Source: Liquidambar formosana (taxonomy: Eukaryota; Streptophyta; Magnoliopsida; Saxifragales; Altingiaceae). Taken from it: DNA of 64,000 nucleotides. This document shows, in pieces, positions 1-13,820 of the stretch. The translations under genes were made by a program, and so were the position numbers. Within the stretch, counting starts at the first letter, position 1, and every line of letters starts with the position of its first letter. The DNA lies in assembly GCA_039720395.1 (NCBI GenBank), contig CM077827.1, forward strand, positions 16,913,822 through 16,977,821, given 5' to 3'. The notes below the pieces were generated by a model. That model saw only the letters and a list, made by a program, of their open reading frames with translations, did not search any database and was not told the DNA's origin.

Positions 1-1406
1 CAGAAGGGTAGTTGTGTATTTAAAAATTAAAATAAGGGTATATTAATCAATCAAAAGTTTTTCTAACATTCATCTTTTTATAGGTAGTATAGATAATTAT
101 CCTTTTTGTTAGGTAGGGTTTTGCATGAAAGCTTTCTGTGATGTGTTTAAGCATGAAAGCACTTCTATCGTGTTCTAGGATATATATTTTACGTAGGATA
201 TGATGATTTCACCTTCCCATAACGATTTTTTTACGTGAAATTATCTTAGGATAATTTTGCTTAAGAAAGCTCGTCGAAGGAAGGCCTTTTGCCATATTTT
301 ACATAAAATATCATCTTTTTGGCTAGAATAAACTTTGTTATCATGTTTATTGATATTATTGGATGTTCTTATGATTGTTAGTATGTTTTTGGTAGGTTTT
401 TATGCATGTTAGTTGGGTTATTGCAGATAGGGTTGTATTAGGGTTTTTACTTATTCATTATTCTTGGTATTTGCATGATTAATGGATGATTTTACACTTT
501 AATGTGATCCTGTCCAGATTAGTATTTTGTTATTTTTGCATGGTTTTGAGCATGTGTAAGGGTGCAAACAGGTGCAATAATTGCCTGCTACTGCTTGGAA
601 AATTGCACAAGGTAAGTAGGGTATGAAGTGCCCTAATTTACTTTACCTAACCTTTTTTTTCTCTTCTCCCTCCTAGGGTTATTTTCTAATGGAAGGATAT
701 GGTGAATTCTATGGTTTCTTCCCACTCCTTTTTCAAAGTTTATGTCTTTCATTGAAGTCTTATTAAGAATCATTTGTCTTTAAAAATTTCTATGGAAGGA
801 AACCTAAGGTTTACCATAAGTCACAATTAGGGTTTAACCTTATTCTCTTCGAACTACGTGGACTTTGATCCATGCATTTCCATGCATGGTACGTAGGTGC
901 TCAATTGATGTCCAAGTCCACCCTAGGATACTAAGTATCCTAGGTTTTCTTTTTCTTTTATTCATTTGTCCATCACATATGATTGCTAGTGGAGTAAGAT
1001 GGATTCATGTTTGTGATTGCTAGTGGATTAGGATGAATTTATCCATCACATATAATTGCTAGAGGAGTAGGATGGATTTTTGATTGATCTGCATGCTATA
1101 TTTTATTGATGGATATTGATTTGCATGTGATTAAGTCATTAAATTAGCCCAATCAAATTAAGAGACCAACTTGGGCGATGTGGGTGGCTATGGGCTTTGC
1201 CCAGAACCTTCCCACGTAGTAACTTAGCCCCTGAATCCAATTTTCTGGTTTTAAAGACTTTGCTTTTCCTCTTAATGGAGTCATGAGGTTTTTGAAAATA
1301 AAACATTTTTATGGTTTTCCTCTTTTCCTTAAAAAATGAGGTGGCGACTCCTTTCCTTTGCTTTCTTTCACATTGCCAAATCCCGTGGGCCATTTTTCAT
1401 GGGTTC
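1..1406 (+). mobile_element. Ty3/gypsy-like LTR remnant (partial)
   Basis: No gene is visible here. The right part (about 1140-1406) resembles the 3' portion of plant gypsy LTRs: a GGTGGCGACTC motif near 1341 and then a stretch ending near TTCATGGGTTCACA. At about 1407 the sequence switches abruptly to the interior of copia element A. A degenerate direct repeat containing ATTGCTAG recurs three times between about 965 and 1075. The left end lies outside the window, so element length and target duplication cannot be judged. The LTR identification is inferred from motif resemblance. Confidence 0.45.
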
Positions 1407-4400
1407 ACACATATCGGATTTAATGACTCTTAGTCATTTGTTTAGTTGATGTCAAACATTGCCTAATCATAATCAATAGGATTATTTTAGTGATCTTTAT
1501 CACTAAAGAACAATTCTTTCACATCTGTATAGAGATACCATACCTCTTTTATGTTGAAAAATTATCCAATTTGATCTATGGAAAGGTTGTAGTGTAATTA
1601 AAGGTTTTGCCTCAACAAGGACAAGGGTTGGATCTTTGTTGAATGAACTCTTTCTCAAGAATATTCAGCAAAAATACTAACGTACAACTTTTGTTCATTA
1701 GGATAATAGAAATTATATCCCAACTACTATTAGGATATACCACAATTCAATAGTTACATGACCTTATTTCCAGATTGTCTACATAATGTCTCTAGACATA
1801 CATAGCACATTCCCATGCCTTAACTTCTTTAAGTTGGGTTTCTTCCCATATTATATTTAATATAATATATCTGGGACAAAATTAGAAGGAACCCTAAATT
1901 ATCAATATGTAGCAATTTTAAGGTATATCTTAGATAGATATTTTTAGGTTAGTAAGACTCGTCATGAATCAAACCATATCATAATAGGATTCGATTCGTT
2001 CTCTTAGATTCACCATTGAGCTATGGTATTCTGAGAGGAATCTACTGTAATCGAATGCTTGCTCTTTATAACTATATGCATCACAATGTATTAGTCAAAC
2101 TATAAATGCAACTCCTTCACCTCATCAAGTAAATGATAGGCTTGGTCATCTCATAACCAAGTCACATTTGCTACATTTAAATGAGAGTCTCTACATCTCT
2201 TGTATTCTTGGAATACGTTGCATTCACTCTAATTAGTCATTTAAATTTAGAAATCAAAATTTTAGAATGTCTTAAATGACATAGTTAAGAAATAAGTTCC
2301 AAAATTAATCTAGCAACTCTTGCTCTATTAAAATTTTTAAAAGTAACTTATTATCTATTTAACTTTCTGCTTTCTTTTAGATTACACTAGAATCCAAAAA
2401 CCAAGAAGCAAAATTAACCAACATGTTAATTAGAGCATGAACCAAAGCTTCAAAAGTTTAGTCCTTGTAGGAAAACTGATACTTTATCAAGTTCCCTTTA
2501 TAATACCTTATGTTTGCTACAAAATAGTTATATTTCTTTCTCTTTGACTTTTTAAGACTCGCTTCCTTCTATGCTTCCATTTCACCTCTAGCTTCCCAAG
2601 CTTTATGTGATACAATTATTTTCAAAAGATGATTATTAATGAACAACCTTTGTTGTATCCTAATATAGAAGAGGTCCTTTTAAATACTATACTTTATAGT
2701 ATTATTTTGCCCACTATACAACCTTTGTATTGTGACACGAGACATCAGAGGTACTTTGCATTGACTAACTCTGCTTCTGAAGCTTATTAGCCATTAACAC
2801 TATCGTATAGAATGACAATTAGATGCCAATTGTGCAAAGTGTCTTTTTCTTCTTAGGATGTTTTATGGAGAGCCTTTAATAAAAGGCTTACTAGCACATA
2901 AACAATCTTCCTTTTTTTTTTTTTTTTTTTTTGGTAATTGAGAACAATTCTCAATTTCCTAAGCCAATCAAAGAAATTAGGTTCAGTCAAATTATCAATA
3001 TTCTGTATTGTAGGAAGTAGGGGTTTTGAGGTGAGTAATATGGTAATTTACATTAACAACTTTAATTAAATAGAAGATAAGATTTCATTTTTATCCAAAA
3101 TGATCAGGTCTTTAATCATAATGGTACCTCCTACTATTTTATCAAATCCCATACACCCTCTAATGGAATTCGGGAATAAATGGATTCCTAATAGGGATTG
3201 GGATCCCACTGAGAACTAGCAACCTCACATAATAGAATTTTGGTCACTAATCCCCAATGAGTGGATAACTCTTTGACTAATTCTTCCATAAGCAAATTCC
3301 AATCATTAAGCCTCTAGAGAAACATAAACCTCACATAATAGCATTTTGGAATATAATCTCTAGTTAAGTCAAACCCACTATTCACACAGGTTTGGTCATC
3401 ATGACACATTCCTCACATAATAGAACTTTGGAATATGCCACTTATACCCCCATGATATCACATATATAATAGTATCAAGTAGAATCCCCAATGTGGACAC
3501 CTCCTACATATCTACAGTGTAGCATCCACACCAAGAACCCTAATTGAGGCTATAATGGTGAAGGTTATGAAGAGAGCATTCCCTAATGTTCTCTCCATTC
3601 ACAACTTAATATCTTAAACAAGAGGGGTTTCAAGGTCTCATCGATATTTAACATACATCCCATGTATAAATATAAACATATAAATAATGTTATTATAATA
3701 ATACATCTCATGCTATTATAATCATACATCTCATGCAATTATATATCAACATATATAAAGTACCATACATTGATATTGGTTCCTAAGTGAATAGGTGACA
3801 TATATCAATCTATGATATTGGAGCTACTACGTTATTATATAAATTAAAAGCTCCCATTGTGATAATTATGGGCTTTTAGAGGATTCAACCTAAGCCAATA
3901 AGTTGAATCAATGGTCTAGGGGAGGTGTAGGTGATCGTAAAACGATGTATTGAAACCATGCATGCTCTTTTGAAAAGTCTTCTCCAAGCTCTTTGAGTCC
4001 TTCAATGTCCACCAATGCTATGTTGGGCTCCACCATGCTCCTTTGGGTTCCACCATGCTCTTTATTACACTCTTGATTGATTACATCACATTTACATAAC
4101 TTAAAGAAAGGGATACATAAAGGGAATGTGGGGTACATAAGTAAATGATAGGGAGAGAGAAGGTGGCATGCAAGCCCCTATTTTAAAAATTACATCACCA
4201 ATAATTAAATTACAACCCTTTGAAAAATAATACATCCCATAATCTCAAGACGACCAATCACAATTGGTTTATTTTGGTTTTAGTCCATAATCATCACCCA
4301 TCCACATCCATACAATCACATTGCATAATAAGGAAATAACTGTAAGCAATAAAAATATGGGCATTATGGTAACTCTAATGATTGGTATACATTAATCTCA

Positions 4401-6445
4401 TTAATGTGTCCTAATCTCATTAGGATTTGCATAATTTCCATAATTTAATTAAGTCTTAACATTTAAAACATTTAGTTTCAATTCATTAATTAATTAGTGC
4501 ATTAGGGTTTCCTAAAACCCTAAATGCATTAACTCTAAACCCTAAATGCAACCCTAAGCATTAAATGCTACATGATTGGCCATTTAAGGACCAATCATTT
4601 AAACCTTAGGTTTACATGGTATTAATGACTATGATTATGGTTTAATTAATGCCAATTAGGGTATTAATTACTCTTAGTTAATTACACCAATTAGGGTTTT
4701 TAAAACCCTAGAACCCTAGACATCATTAATGCTACCAATTAAATCTCTCAATTAACAACCATGATTAATCATTTCATGACCAATCATTAACTATTTAATT
4801 AATGGTAATTAATATTGGAATAGGGTTTTAATTAAAGCATTAATGAATTAGGGCTTCATTATTATGAAAAATTAGGGTTTCTTAAGAAACCCTAGGGCTG
4901 CCACCACTAATAAGGGGGTTGTCGGAGCCATCACCAGTGGTGAGGCCTCATGCCAACATAGGGGACTATTGCTTGGGGTGGGACCTAGCCCTATGACATG
5001 TGTGGGGTGGTCCTAGAGGTTTCCATGATCAAAATCAATTAGGGTTTCTTCAAACCCTTGCTGGCGCCATCATAGGAGGACCTCCAAAGTAACAAACGTG
5101 ATTAAAACACCATCAATTTGACTCCTCCATTAAATCCAACTTTTATAACATGTCCCTGCATGAATTACTAAGCTAATAAAAGAAGATTTGATGATCAAAT
5201 CATCCCCAATTGATCCACACAATTCGTTTTATAAAGAATAGCCTAGAAATTTCAGATTTCTGTAAGAGATCGGAAATCGTCTTAAAACCCAGCAAGATGA
5301 CATTGTTAGGGTACCAAACCAATTTTCCTAGTATCCTACATGTCTTAAGAAACTAATTCAAGTGGTTTCATGCAATTTGGAGTTCCCTAGCTAAAGTTAT
5401 GAACAAAACTCCATTGATGACTTTTCTGCAGAAAAAACAGCCTGCTGTATTTTTAAAGAACTCAAACTTTTTTATTCTTCTTCCATCAAAAATCTTTTGA
5501 AACTTAAAGAATATGATACATACATTATGTTTTATGTTCCTATAATAATTTATCATCAATTTTACAGAAGTATTAAATCATAACAGTAGCAAGAACCCTA
5601 GGGTTCTTCAACCCTCGGTTCGGCCATGGTGGTCTTCTCCTTCTTCTTTCTTCTTCTTTCCAAATTCAATTCCATGCATCTCATACACTATGAATTTGAC
5701 ATGTACTGTACATATTAACATGTCATATTAACATGTCAAACCCTATGTTCGGCCACCATAGGAAGAACGCCAAACTTCTAATTATCTTTAATTCAATTTT
5801 AATGCATCAAATACATTTAAAACTTATATATACAGTATGTATAAACATACAGATTCATCATATGAATTATATACATCAAATCAAAATAAGAAGAAGATGA
5901 AGAACAAACTAGGGTTCCAAACCCTAGGTTCAGCCAACATGAAGAAAACCTTAGTTTTCAAAAAATTAGTTCTAGCATCTTAATCCAATTATGATGCATC
6001 CGAATGCTTAGGAACCCTTCCCTACCATGTCTAGAACATAACCCAAGTGGTGGCAACCATGGCCATGCCTTTGATCACCATCAAAAGGTCATAGTTGCTG
6101 TTGTCACATCATTCCCGCGCAAAAGAGTCTTCCCAGACAGCCTATAGTAAAAAATTAATAACTTTCGCTACATAACTCGGATCAATGCACTGTTTATTGG
6201 GTTGGAAAGCTGATTTGAAGAGCTTTCTAACCATATATGGTAAAAAAATTTTGGAGAAGAACTTTGATTTCGGCATGCAAAACAAGATGATGGTTTTTCA
6301 TGGCTACCATGAAAACTGTTCATAATAGTTTTATAAAACCCTAGTTTTCTTAAAACTTAATAGAACACCATTAACCAATTAATTGTACCATAAATTCCAG
6401 ACCATATGGTGTTCATATGAAGCACAATCATGGCTTTGATATCAC
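1407..6445 (-). mobile_element. Copia element A, interior (minus strand), truncated at its 3' end
   Basis: This stretch is the reverse-complement counterpart of the interior of element C (about 17397-22530), readable over nearly its whole length. A PBS-like site lies at 6432-6444 on the minus strand; it differs from the canonical TGGTATCAGAGCC by two G-to-A changes. Sense order runs from 6445 down to 1407: a long non-coding leader with many AAACCCTA-like motifs (about 4480-4900), three copies of a 20-nt motif (3223, 3329, 3411), then decayed integrase-end sequence (about 1407-2080). The 3' half and 3' LTR are missing; the break abuts the gypsy-like remnant. No open frame of useful length exists. 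Confidence 0.8.
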
Positions 6446-7218
6446 TGAAAGGAATTGATGTAGAGAAAAACTACAAAGTGGAACATAATGATAAATAAAA
6501 ATCATATACAATTCCTTAAAGCCCATGAATCTGATTGTGGTTCATACAAAACATAAAACCCTAACTATAAGAAGAGTTAGAGCACTTAAAGTTGATTTAA
6601 GTCTTTAATCTCTAAGCTTTTGAATTTCTGGACAGCAATGAATAATCCTTGAACGAGTAGCTATGAGCAGCACAAGTGCACTGCCTTCAGTTGTTCTTCT
6701 TATTCTCCTTAGGGTTTGCTAGAAAAGGAGAAGAAGAAGAAGAGAGAGAGAGAGAGAGAGAGAGGCTCCTCAATAGATTTAGCTAAGGGCAAGGAATAGA
6801 GTGAACGCATGTTATGTGCAAGGCACATGCTAGTGTACCTTCTATAGCACACTAATAGGGCCGGCCATGGGGAATCCCACCTTGTGTGGGATTTGCAACT
6901 TCTTATAATTGCATTCCAACCCCTATAATTTACATCTAATGCAAGTAAGGCCCTAAAGAACTATTCTTATACACTCTTACGCTTTTTTTCACAACTTTAA
7001 AGTCCCTCTTTGCTTATTGGTGTGTGACCCATTGGGTTCACAACATCTAGTAGTAGGAAATAGCACTCGATGTCACATGGAGTGCCCAATGGAACACTTT
7101 CCATTAAGGGTCTAATTAGAACACCTTCCGATTCCCTATTTGATTATAACTCACTTATATCAATTAGGGCTTCTACTAACCATGAGTAACATCTAGCAAT
7201 GGCTCATGGTGTGGTCCT

Positions 7219-10200
7219 TGTTAGGATTATGCCCTAGAGCCAATCATAGATATGATTGTTTAGGGATTAGGAACAATCATTTGATTTCATTTACGCATGT
7301 CACATTTATTATTGACTTAATAAAAGGGTTATTCTATTATGTTTATATGCATCATTTATATTTACATAATATATCCATAGAGTTAGAGTTGAGAATATGA
7401 AATTACAAAGGGTTGTAATTTTGAGACTCTAAATATATCTCTGTACTAAACTCCTAAATCATTCCTAGTTGAAGGTTCACTATGATGGACAGTAATGAAC
7501 CATAGGACTAGCACTTGTTAGGTTGATTCTATAGGAGGATAGCTAGTTTCAAGCTATTTGTGTGGAGACACTACAACCAACAAGTGGGTGCCTATTATAA
7601 GAATAGGAACACTGAATGTGACCAAAGATATGAGATAAACTGAATGGAGTTTTAACCTGCCTATCAATCAGTTTCTCATTATTATAGTGGTACAAGTAAT
7701 CCTTAGACTTGAGACACCATGGTTGCCTTATACATAAAGCTTTAGAAGTTTGATAACACTAAGTGCAAATCCTTATAGGAGTCTGTAAGGGTGTTCATTG
7801 GCCCTATTGCTATGTGTGTGAAGGCATGTGAGTGATCAACAAGAAATCCATCACTCTCAGGAAAAAGAAAGTGAATGTCTTATATAGCATTCATTGAAAA
7901 TAACTCATTAAATCCATGGGTCCCATGGTAGAATGAATATGGAAAGGAGTTTCCATAAGTTCATCATTGAGTTGATATTAGTGAATGAGTATAAAGTAAT
8001 TGAACTAGGGACTTGACAGACTTCCATGTCCTATTAGTTCAATTGGAGACATTGTGTTGATGGAAGGATGTAATTGTCAACTATAAACTATAACAGAAGG
8101 GTTCTTTGCAAATGACTATTCACCTCATTAAAGACCACACCATAAGCCATATGATAGGTGTTACTCATGGTTAGTAGAAGTCCTAATTGATATAAATGAG
8201 TTATAATCAATTAGGGAATTGAAAGGAGTTTCAATTAGACCCTCTAATGGAAAGTGTTCCATTGTGGGCACTGTTAGGATTATGCCCTAGAGACATTCAT
8301 AGAGATGATTGTTTAGGGATTAGGAACAATTAATTGATTTCATTTATGCATGTCACATTTATTATTGATTTAATAAAAGGGCTTATTTTATTATGTTTAT
8401 ATGCATTATTTATATTTACATAATATATCCATGGAGTTAGAGTTGATAATATGGAATTACAAAGTTTTGTAATTTTGAGACTGTAAATATATCTCTGTAC
8501 TAAACTCCTAAATCATTCCTAATTGAAGGTTCACTATGATGGACAATAATGAACCTATAGGACTAGCACTTGTTAGGTTGGCTCTATAGGAGGATAGCTA
8601 GTCTCAAGCTATTTGTGTGTAGACACTACAACCAACAAGTGGGTGTCTATTATAAGAATAGGTACACTAAATGTGACCAAAGATATGAGATAAATTGAAT
8701 AGAGTTTTAACCTTCCTGTTAATCAGTTTCTCATTTTTATAGTGGTACAAGTAATCCTCAAACCTGAGTCACCATAGTTGCCTTATACATGTAGCTTTAG
8801 AAGTTTGATAACACTAAGTTCAGATCCTTATAAGGGTTTGTAAGGATGTTCATTGGCCCTATTGCTATGTGAGTGAAGGCATGTGAGTAATCAACAAGGA
8901 ATCCATCACTCTCAGGAAAAAGGGAGTGAATGTCTCGTATAGCATTCATTGAATAAAACTCATTAAATCCATGGGCCCATGGTAGAATGAATATGGAAAA
9001 GAGTTTCCATAAGTTCATTATTGAGTTGATATTAATGAATGAGGATAAATTAATTGAACTAGGGACTTGACAAACTTCCATGTCCTATTAGTTCAATTGG
9101 AGACATTGTGTTGATGGAAGGATGTAATTGTAACCTATAAACTATAACAGAAGGGTTCTTTGTAAATGACTATTCACCTTATTAAGGACCACACCATGAG
9201 CCATATGCTAGGCATTACTCATGGTTAGTAGAAGCCCTAATTGATATAAGAGAGTTATGATCAATTAGGGAATTAGAAGGAGTTCCAATTAGACCCTCTA
9301 ATGGAAAGAGTTCCATTGTGCACACCTTGTGCTACCCCTACTACTTGATGAAGTAAACCCAATGGGTCACACACTGATCATGCTAAGAGAGCTTGATAGT
9401 CTATGAAAGAAAGGGTATAAGTGATTAAAGAGAAGTTCTTTAAGGGCAAAATTTGTATTTGATATAAATTAGAGGGGTTATAATGTAATTTAGAGAAATT
9501 GCATTAAAACCCTAAAGGGATTCTCCCCATGGCCGGCCCCTTTAGTGGGGAATATAAATATCATGTGATGATGTGTGACATCATTACTTAATACACTTCA
9601 AGCCCTAGCCGTCCAGCCCTTTTGGAGGCTCTCTCTCTCTCTCTTTCTTTTCCACCTCTAACAACCATAAGGAAGAAGAAGGAAAGGACTTCAAACTCAA
9701 GCTAGGTGTGGATACTGTTGGAGGCAGTACACTTGGACTACTCATTAATTGATGCCCGGAGTTCAAACTTGGAGCAAAAGGAGAAGACAAAGCTTGAAGC
9801 ATAAAGGAGAAGACATTCATCAACTGTAAGTAATTCTACCATCTTCTAGTTAGGGTTTTGTTTTGTATTAAGCATAATTGGATTCATGGGATTGGGAATC
9901 ATAGGAAAATTTTTAATTCCGCCTTTGTAGTTTTCCTCTCTAGTTCAATTCCTAACATGCACAACATATGCTATACCTACTACTTGATAATGTGAATCCA
10001 ATGGGTCACACACTGATCATGCTAAGGGAGCTTGAAAGTCTATGAGAGAAAGGACATAAGTGAATAAAAGAAGAGTTCTTAAGGGGCAAGGTTGTATAAG
10101 ATACAAATTAGAGGGGTTATAGTGTAATTAAGAGTAATTACACAAAACCCATTAGGGTTTGGAATCCATCCCTTGGCCGACCCTAGTGGAGGCTATTTAA

Positions 10201-10565
10201 TGCCTCTTATGATGTGATGACATTATCATAATTAGAATCCCCAAGGGCTAGCAAAAATTCCCTAGAGGGCTCTCTCTCTCTTTCTCTCTTCTCCACCTCT
10301 AGCAACAACAAGGAAGAAGAAGGAAAGGACCTCAAGCTCAAGCTAGGTGTGGATGCCGTTGGAAGCAATACACTTGGACTGCTCAATCAGAATCAAATCT
10401 TGGAGTATAAAAGAGAAGACTTTATCAACTGTAAGTTATCCTAACTCTCTTTGTAGTTAGGGTTTTGTTTTGTATTAAGTATAATTAGATTAATGGGATT
10501 GGGAATCGTAGGAAAAATTTTAAATTCCGCCTTTGTATTTTTCCTCTCTAGTTCGATTCCCAACA
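7219..10565 (+). mobile_element. Copia solo LTR E, containing a second solo LTR
   Basis: The ends are TGTTAGG and CCCAACA, and the element is flanked by a perfect 5-bp target duplication GTCCT (7214-7218 and 10566-10570). Without the inner insertion (8272-9957) the LTR is about 1661 bp, almost the same as the 1658-bp LTRs of element C, to which it is clearly homologous. No interior, PBS or PPT is present, so this is a solo LTR left after recombination between the two LTRs of a former full element. It inserted into the LTR of element A. Confidence 0.9.
8272..9957 (+). mobile_element. Copia solo LTR F, nested in solo LTR E
   Basis: This is a full-length LTR of about 1686 bp, beginning TGTTAGG and ending CCTAACA, from the same plus-strand subfamily as E and C. 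The flanks are GGCAC (8267-8271) and TGCAC (9958-9962), a target duplication matching at 4 of 5 positions. Sequence to the left is the first two thirds of LTR E and sequence to the right is its last third, so F landed inside E. It is the third nesting level: A, then E, then F. Confidence 0.85.
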
Positions 10566-11487
10566 GTCCTAAATGAGGTGAATAATTATCGAACAAAGAA
10601 CCCTTCAGTTATAGCTTAAGGTTATAATTACATCCCTCCATCATACATAATGTCTCTAACTAAACTAATAGGACATAGAAGTCTGTCAAGTCCCTAGTCT
10701 AATGCATTTATAAACCTACCCAAAATATCAACTCATAAGATGCATCATGAAAACCCTTTTTCATGATCATCATCATACTGTGGCTACAGATTCACATGAG
10801 TTATATTTATGAGTGTTCTTATGAGAATATTCTCTCCTTTTTACTAGAAGTGATAGATCCCCTATTGATCACACACATACCTTCACACATGTAATAGTAG
10901 AGCCAATGAACACCTTTGCAAACCCCATAGGGATAAACAGTTAGTGCTATCAAACTTCTAAAGCTCCATGCATAAGACAACTATGGTGCCTCAGGTCTAA
11001 GGATTACTTGTACCACTGCAACTATGAGAAATAGATTGATAGGCAAGTAAAACTCCATTCAGTTGATGTCATGACTTTGGTCACATTCAATGTACTTGTT
11101 TATATATACAACAAGCACCCACATGTTGGTTATAGTGTCTCTACACAAATAGCTCAGAAACTAGCTATCCTCCCAAAGAGCTAACCTAACATGTGCTAGT
11201 CCTTTGGTTTATTATTGTCCACCATAATGAACTTTCAACTAGGAATGATTTAAGAGTTTAGTACAGAGATATATATACAATCTCATAATCACAACTCCTT
11301 GTGATTTCATATTCTCAACTCTAACTCTATGGACATATCATGCAAATATAAAGAATAGAATAAACATGATAGAAAATCCCTTTATTACATTAATAATAAA
11401 TGTGACATACAATAAATAAAATCCTATGATTGTTCTTTATCCATAAAGCATCATCTCTATGATTGGCTGTAGGGCATACAACTAATA

Positions 11488-13040
11488 GTAGGTGGACCTA
11501 TGATTTTCTTGTCAATGAGGTCTTGTATTTCATGTCTGAGGTGGGCGCAACAGTCAGTTTTATGGCCATTAGCTTGGTGGAACTTGCAGTACTCATTTTC
11601 GTTGTAATACATAGGTAATAGATTTTGGGGAGGCATTAGGTCTAGGGGTTTGAGGATGCCCTTTGCTTTCAGTCTTTCATAAACCTTGTTTAGTAGTGCA
11701 TATAAGTTCGAAAATTGACGAGGATTAGAATTATTGCCAATATTCCATGGCTATTGTGGAGCAATTACGTTCACTTCAGCGAGTGCCTTTCCATTGTTCC
11801 TTACTCGGCGAAACCTTGAGGTATCTTCAACTTTGATAGTCCCATCGGTTATTGCATCTTCAACCTTTGTCCCAGAACTAACCAAAGCTTTGAAAGTAGG
11901 AAAGTGATAAGCAAACAAGTGCTTGTGATATATAGGCAATAGATTGTTAACCTTCAATCGTATCTGTTCTTCTTTATTAGGCCTATCAGACATTTTAGAA
12001 ATCTTCTTTCTCCACCTAGTGATGTAGGAAGAGAAAGATTCATTTGCTGCCTATTTGGTAGCCTCCAAGTCTCTCCTTATCACGTCAACTTCCGTGTTAT
12101 ACTTGTAATGATCGGCGAACTCTTTACACACATCTTCCCAAGTTCTAGTTTTTGACTCATCCAAGCTTAAGAACCAATGTAAGGATAAGGCACTAAGTGA
12201 CTCATGGAATAATTGAGCCATCAATTCCTCGGAAGCACCACAAGATTGCATTGCTCGGACATACATTTTCAGGTGGGTCTTAGGGCAACCAGTTCCGTCA
12301 AACTTTTGTAACTCAAGCATCTTGAATGAAGTCGACAATCTTGTTTGAGGGAAGAAAGAAAGAATGTGGATATCCACAAAGTCATCAGCACAGCGAATAC
12401 CCTTCAAAGTCTTCTCTATAGCCATAATCGTTGTAGCCATCAGCTTTTGGTCATCATTTATAAGAGGGGTTTCAATAGTGGGAGCAAAGGTGGATGATTG
12501 GGTGTAAATGGGGAATTAGATGTTTTGTGGTGGAGGTTGAGTGTAAAGTGTTGATTGATTTTGGAATGGAGGTTGAGTGTGTAGAGGTGGTAGATTTTGA
12601 GGCGATGGTTAGGTATGTGATGGTGGTGGATTTTGAGGTGGAGCTTGAGCTTAGCCTCCAACTTGGGCCAATGGGTTGGATTGGTCTTGAACAATGGGGA
12701 CTTGGCTGTCGGGCAAAGCTTGATCTGTAGGGATAGTATGGATAAGGATAGGGATTCGGTTATTGATATCTTGTGCCATTCTCATTGTAGTCTCAGATTT
12801 CACATATACCTCTTCTAACTTTCCCAGTATATCATTCAATAGCCTCTCAATCCTCCCTGGATCCATAGAATTCCTAGAAGCAGATGTCCCCTCGGGCATA
12901 GTCGGATTTCCCAATGCAAAAGTCTCATCCATAGTGAGGTCTTGTTCGGTACATTCTCTAATCAAACGGCCTGAAGAGTTACGGGTCCAAACCAGCACAT
13001 TATTACAATAAATGACCCATACTTTGTAACAAAATGACAC
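11488..13040 (-). pseudogene. Ty3/gypsy gag remnant with five in-frame stops
   Basis: A single minus-strand frame runs from 13040 to about 11490 without a frameshift, interrupted only by stops at 12651-12653, 12609-12611, 12516-12518, 12051-12053 and 11751-11753. A plausible start ATG is at 12932. In order there is an N-terminal segment, a Pro/Gln-rich linker (about 12480-12650), and a retrotransposon gag capsid domain (about 12050-12440, with the LQKFDGTGCPKTHL and FADHYKYNTEVDVI motifs). Near the end (about 11520-11640) there is a Cys/His cluster, EYCKFHQANGHKTDCC. The fragment stops where it meets the LTR of element A, and no pol follows. Confidence 0.85.
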
Positions 13041-13514
13041 AAAGCGCCTTTAGTCACCACAATTGATTTAAACAAGCAGTAATGGTCCAATAACATTCCT
13101 TTAGTTGGGCTTTTCATCCTTAAGAGCCCAATGGGCTTTAGGTAATAGGTCATACTAAAGGGATGTAAGTCGATTGATTTTAGAGTCATATTACCCATTA
13201 AAATTAACCAACCGCACAACATTCATTCATATCCCCAATCGCATTCAAGAGCAAGAATCTGAACCACTATATTGAAGGCCTTGTTTCATATTCCCAAAGA
13301 ATTGTACCATGAATTGCAATGCCATTCATTCCATTCACATTCATTCCCACAACGCACATCCATGCCACACATACATTCATTCTATACATACATTCCGTAC
13401 ATACATTCTCTCCATACATGCATTCATTTTATAAGCATGGTGACTTCAAGCTAGGCGAGTCCATGTGTCCTAAAAAGTCCACTATATGTACTAAAAGGGT
13501 AGGATAGTGTCCCC
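13041..13514 (-). other. Probable upstream part of the gypsy fragment
   Basis: No gene is visible. On the minus strand this lies immediately 5' of the gag remnant and ends exactly where a copia LTR begins (13515). It contains an imperfect CATTC-rich tandem stretch at about 13320-13430. I saw no clear gypsy PBS. Assignment to the gypsy element rests on position only. Confidence 0.35.
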
Positions 13515-13820
13515 TGTTAGGATTATGCCGTAGAGCTAATCATAGAGATGATTGTTTAGGGATTAGGAACAATCATTTAATTTTATTTATGCATGTCACA
13601 TTTGTTATTGATTTAATAAAAGGGCTTATTCTATTATATTTATATGCATCATTTATATTTACATAATATGTCCATGGAGTCAGAGTTGAGGATATGAAAT
13701 TACAAAGTGTTGTAATTTTGAAACTATAAATATATCTTTGTACTAAACTTCTAAAACATTCCTAGTTGAAGGTTCACTATAATGGACATAATGAACCATA
13801 GGACTAGCACTTGTTAGGTT
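13515..13820 (+). mobile_element. Truncated copia LTR (first about 306 bp)
   Basis: It begins TGTTAGGATTATGCC and matches the first about 306 bp of the plus-strand LTR subfamily of elements C, E and F. It is cut off by the TG end of LTR B at 13821, which suggests that element B inserted into it. The remainder is not visible in the window. Confidence 0.8.

Larger units (their letters stand above)
6446..11487 (-). mobile_element. 5' LTR of copia element A, split by nested insertions
   Basis: This minus-strand LTR is about 1.69 kb when the insertion at 7219-10565 is removed (6446-7218 plus 10571-11487). It aligns along its length with the LTR of element B (13821-15513). The uninterrupted B copy reads straight across the insertion point at about 14564, which proves the two halves belong together. 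The LTR would start TATTAG at 11487 where B has TGTTAG, so its first dinucleotide has mutated. A GA microsatellite (about 6740-6762) and a promoter-proximal region lie within it. Confidence 0.85.

Noticed and set aside
3908..4138. Minus-strand 76-codon frame in element A, with a relative at 19731-20076 in C
   Set aside because: The two copies do not keep a common frame, so a protein is not supported.
12494..13011. Plus-strand open frames opposite the gypsy gag
   Set aside because: They are antisense shadows of the minus-strand gag frame, which has recognisable gag motifs.
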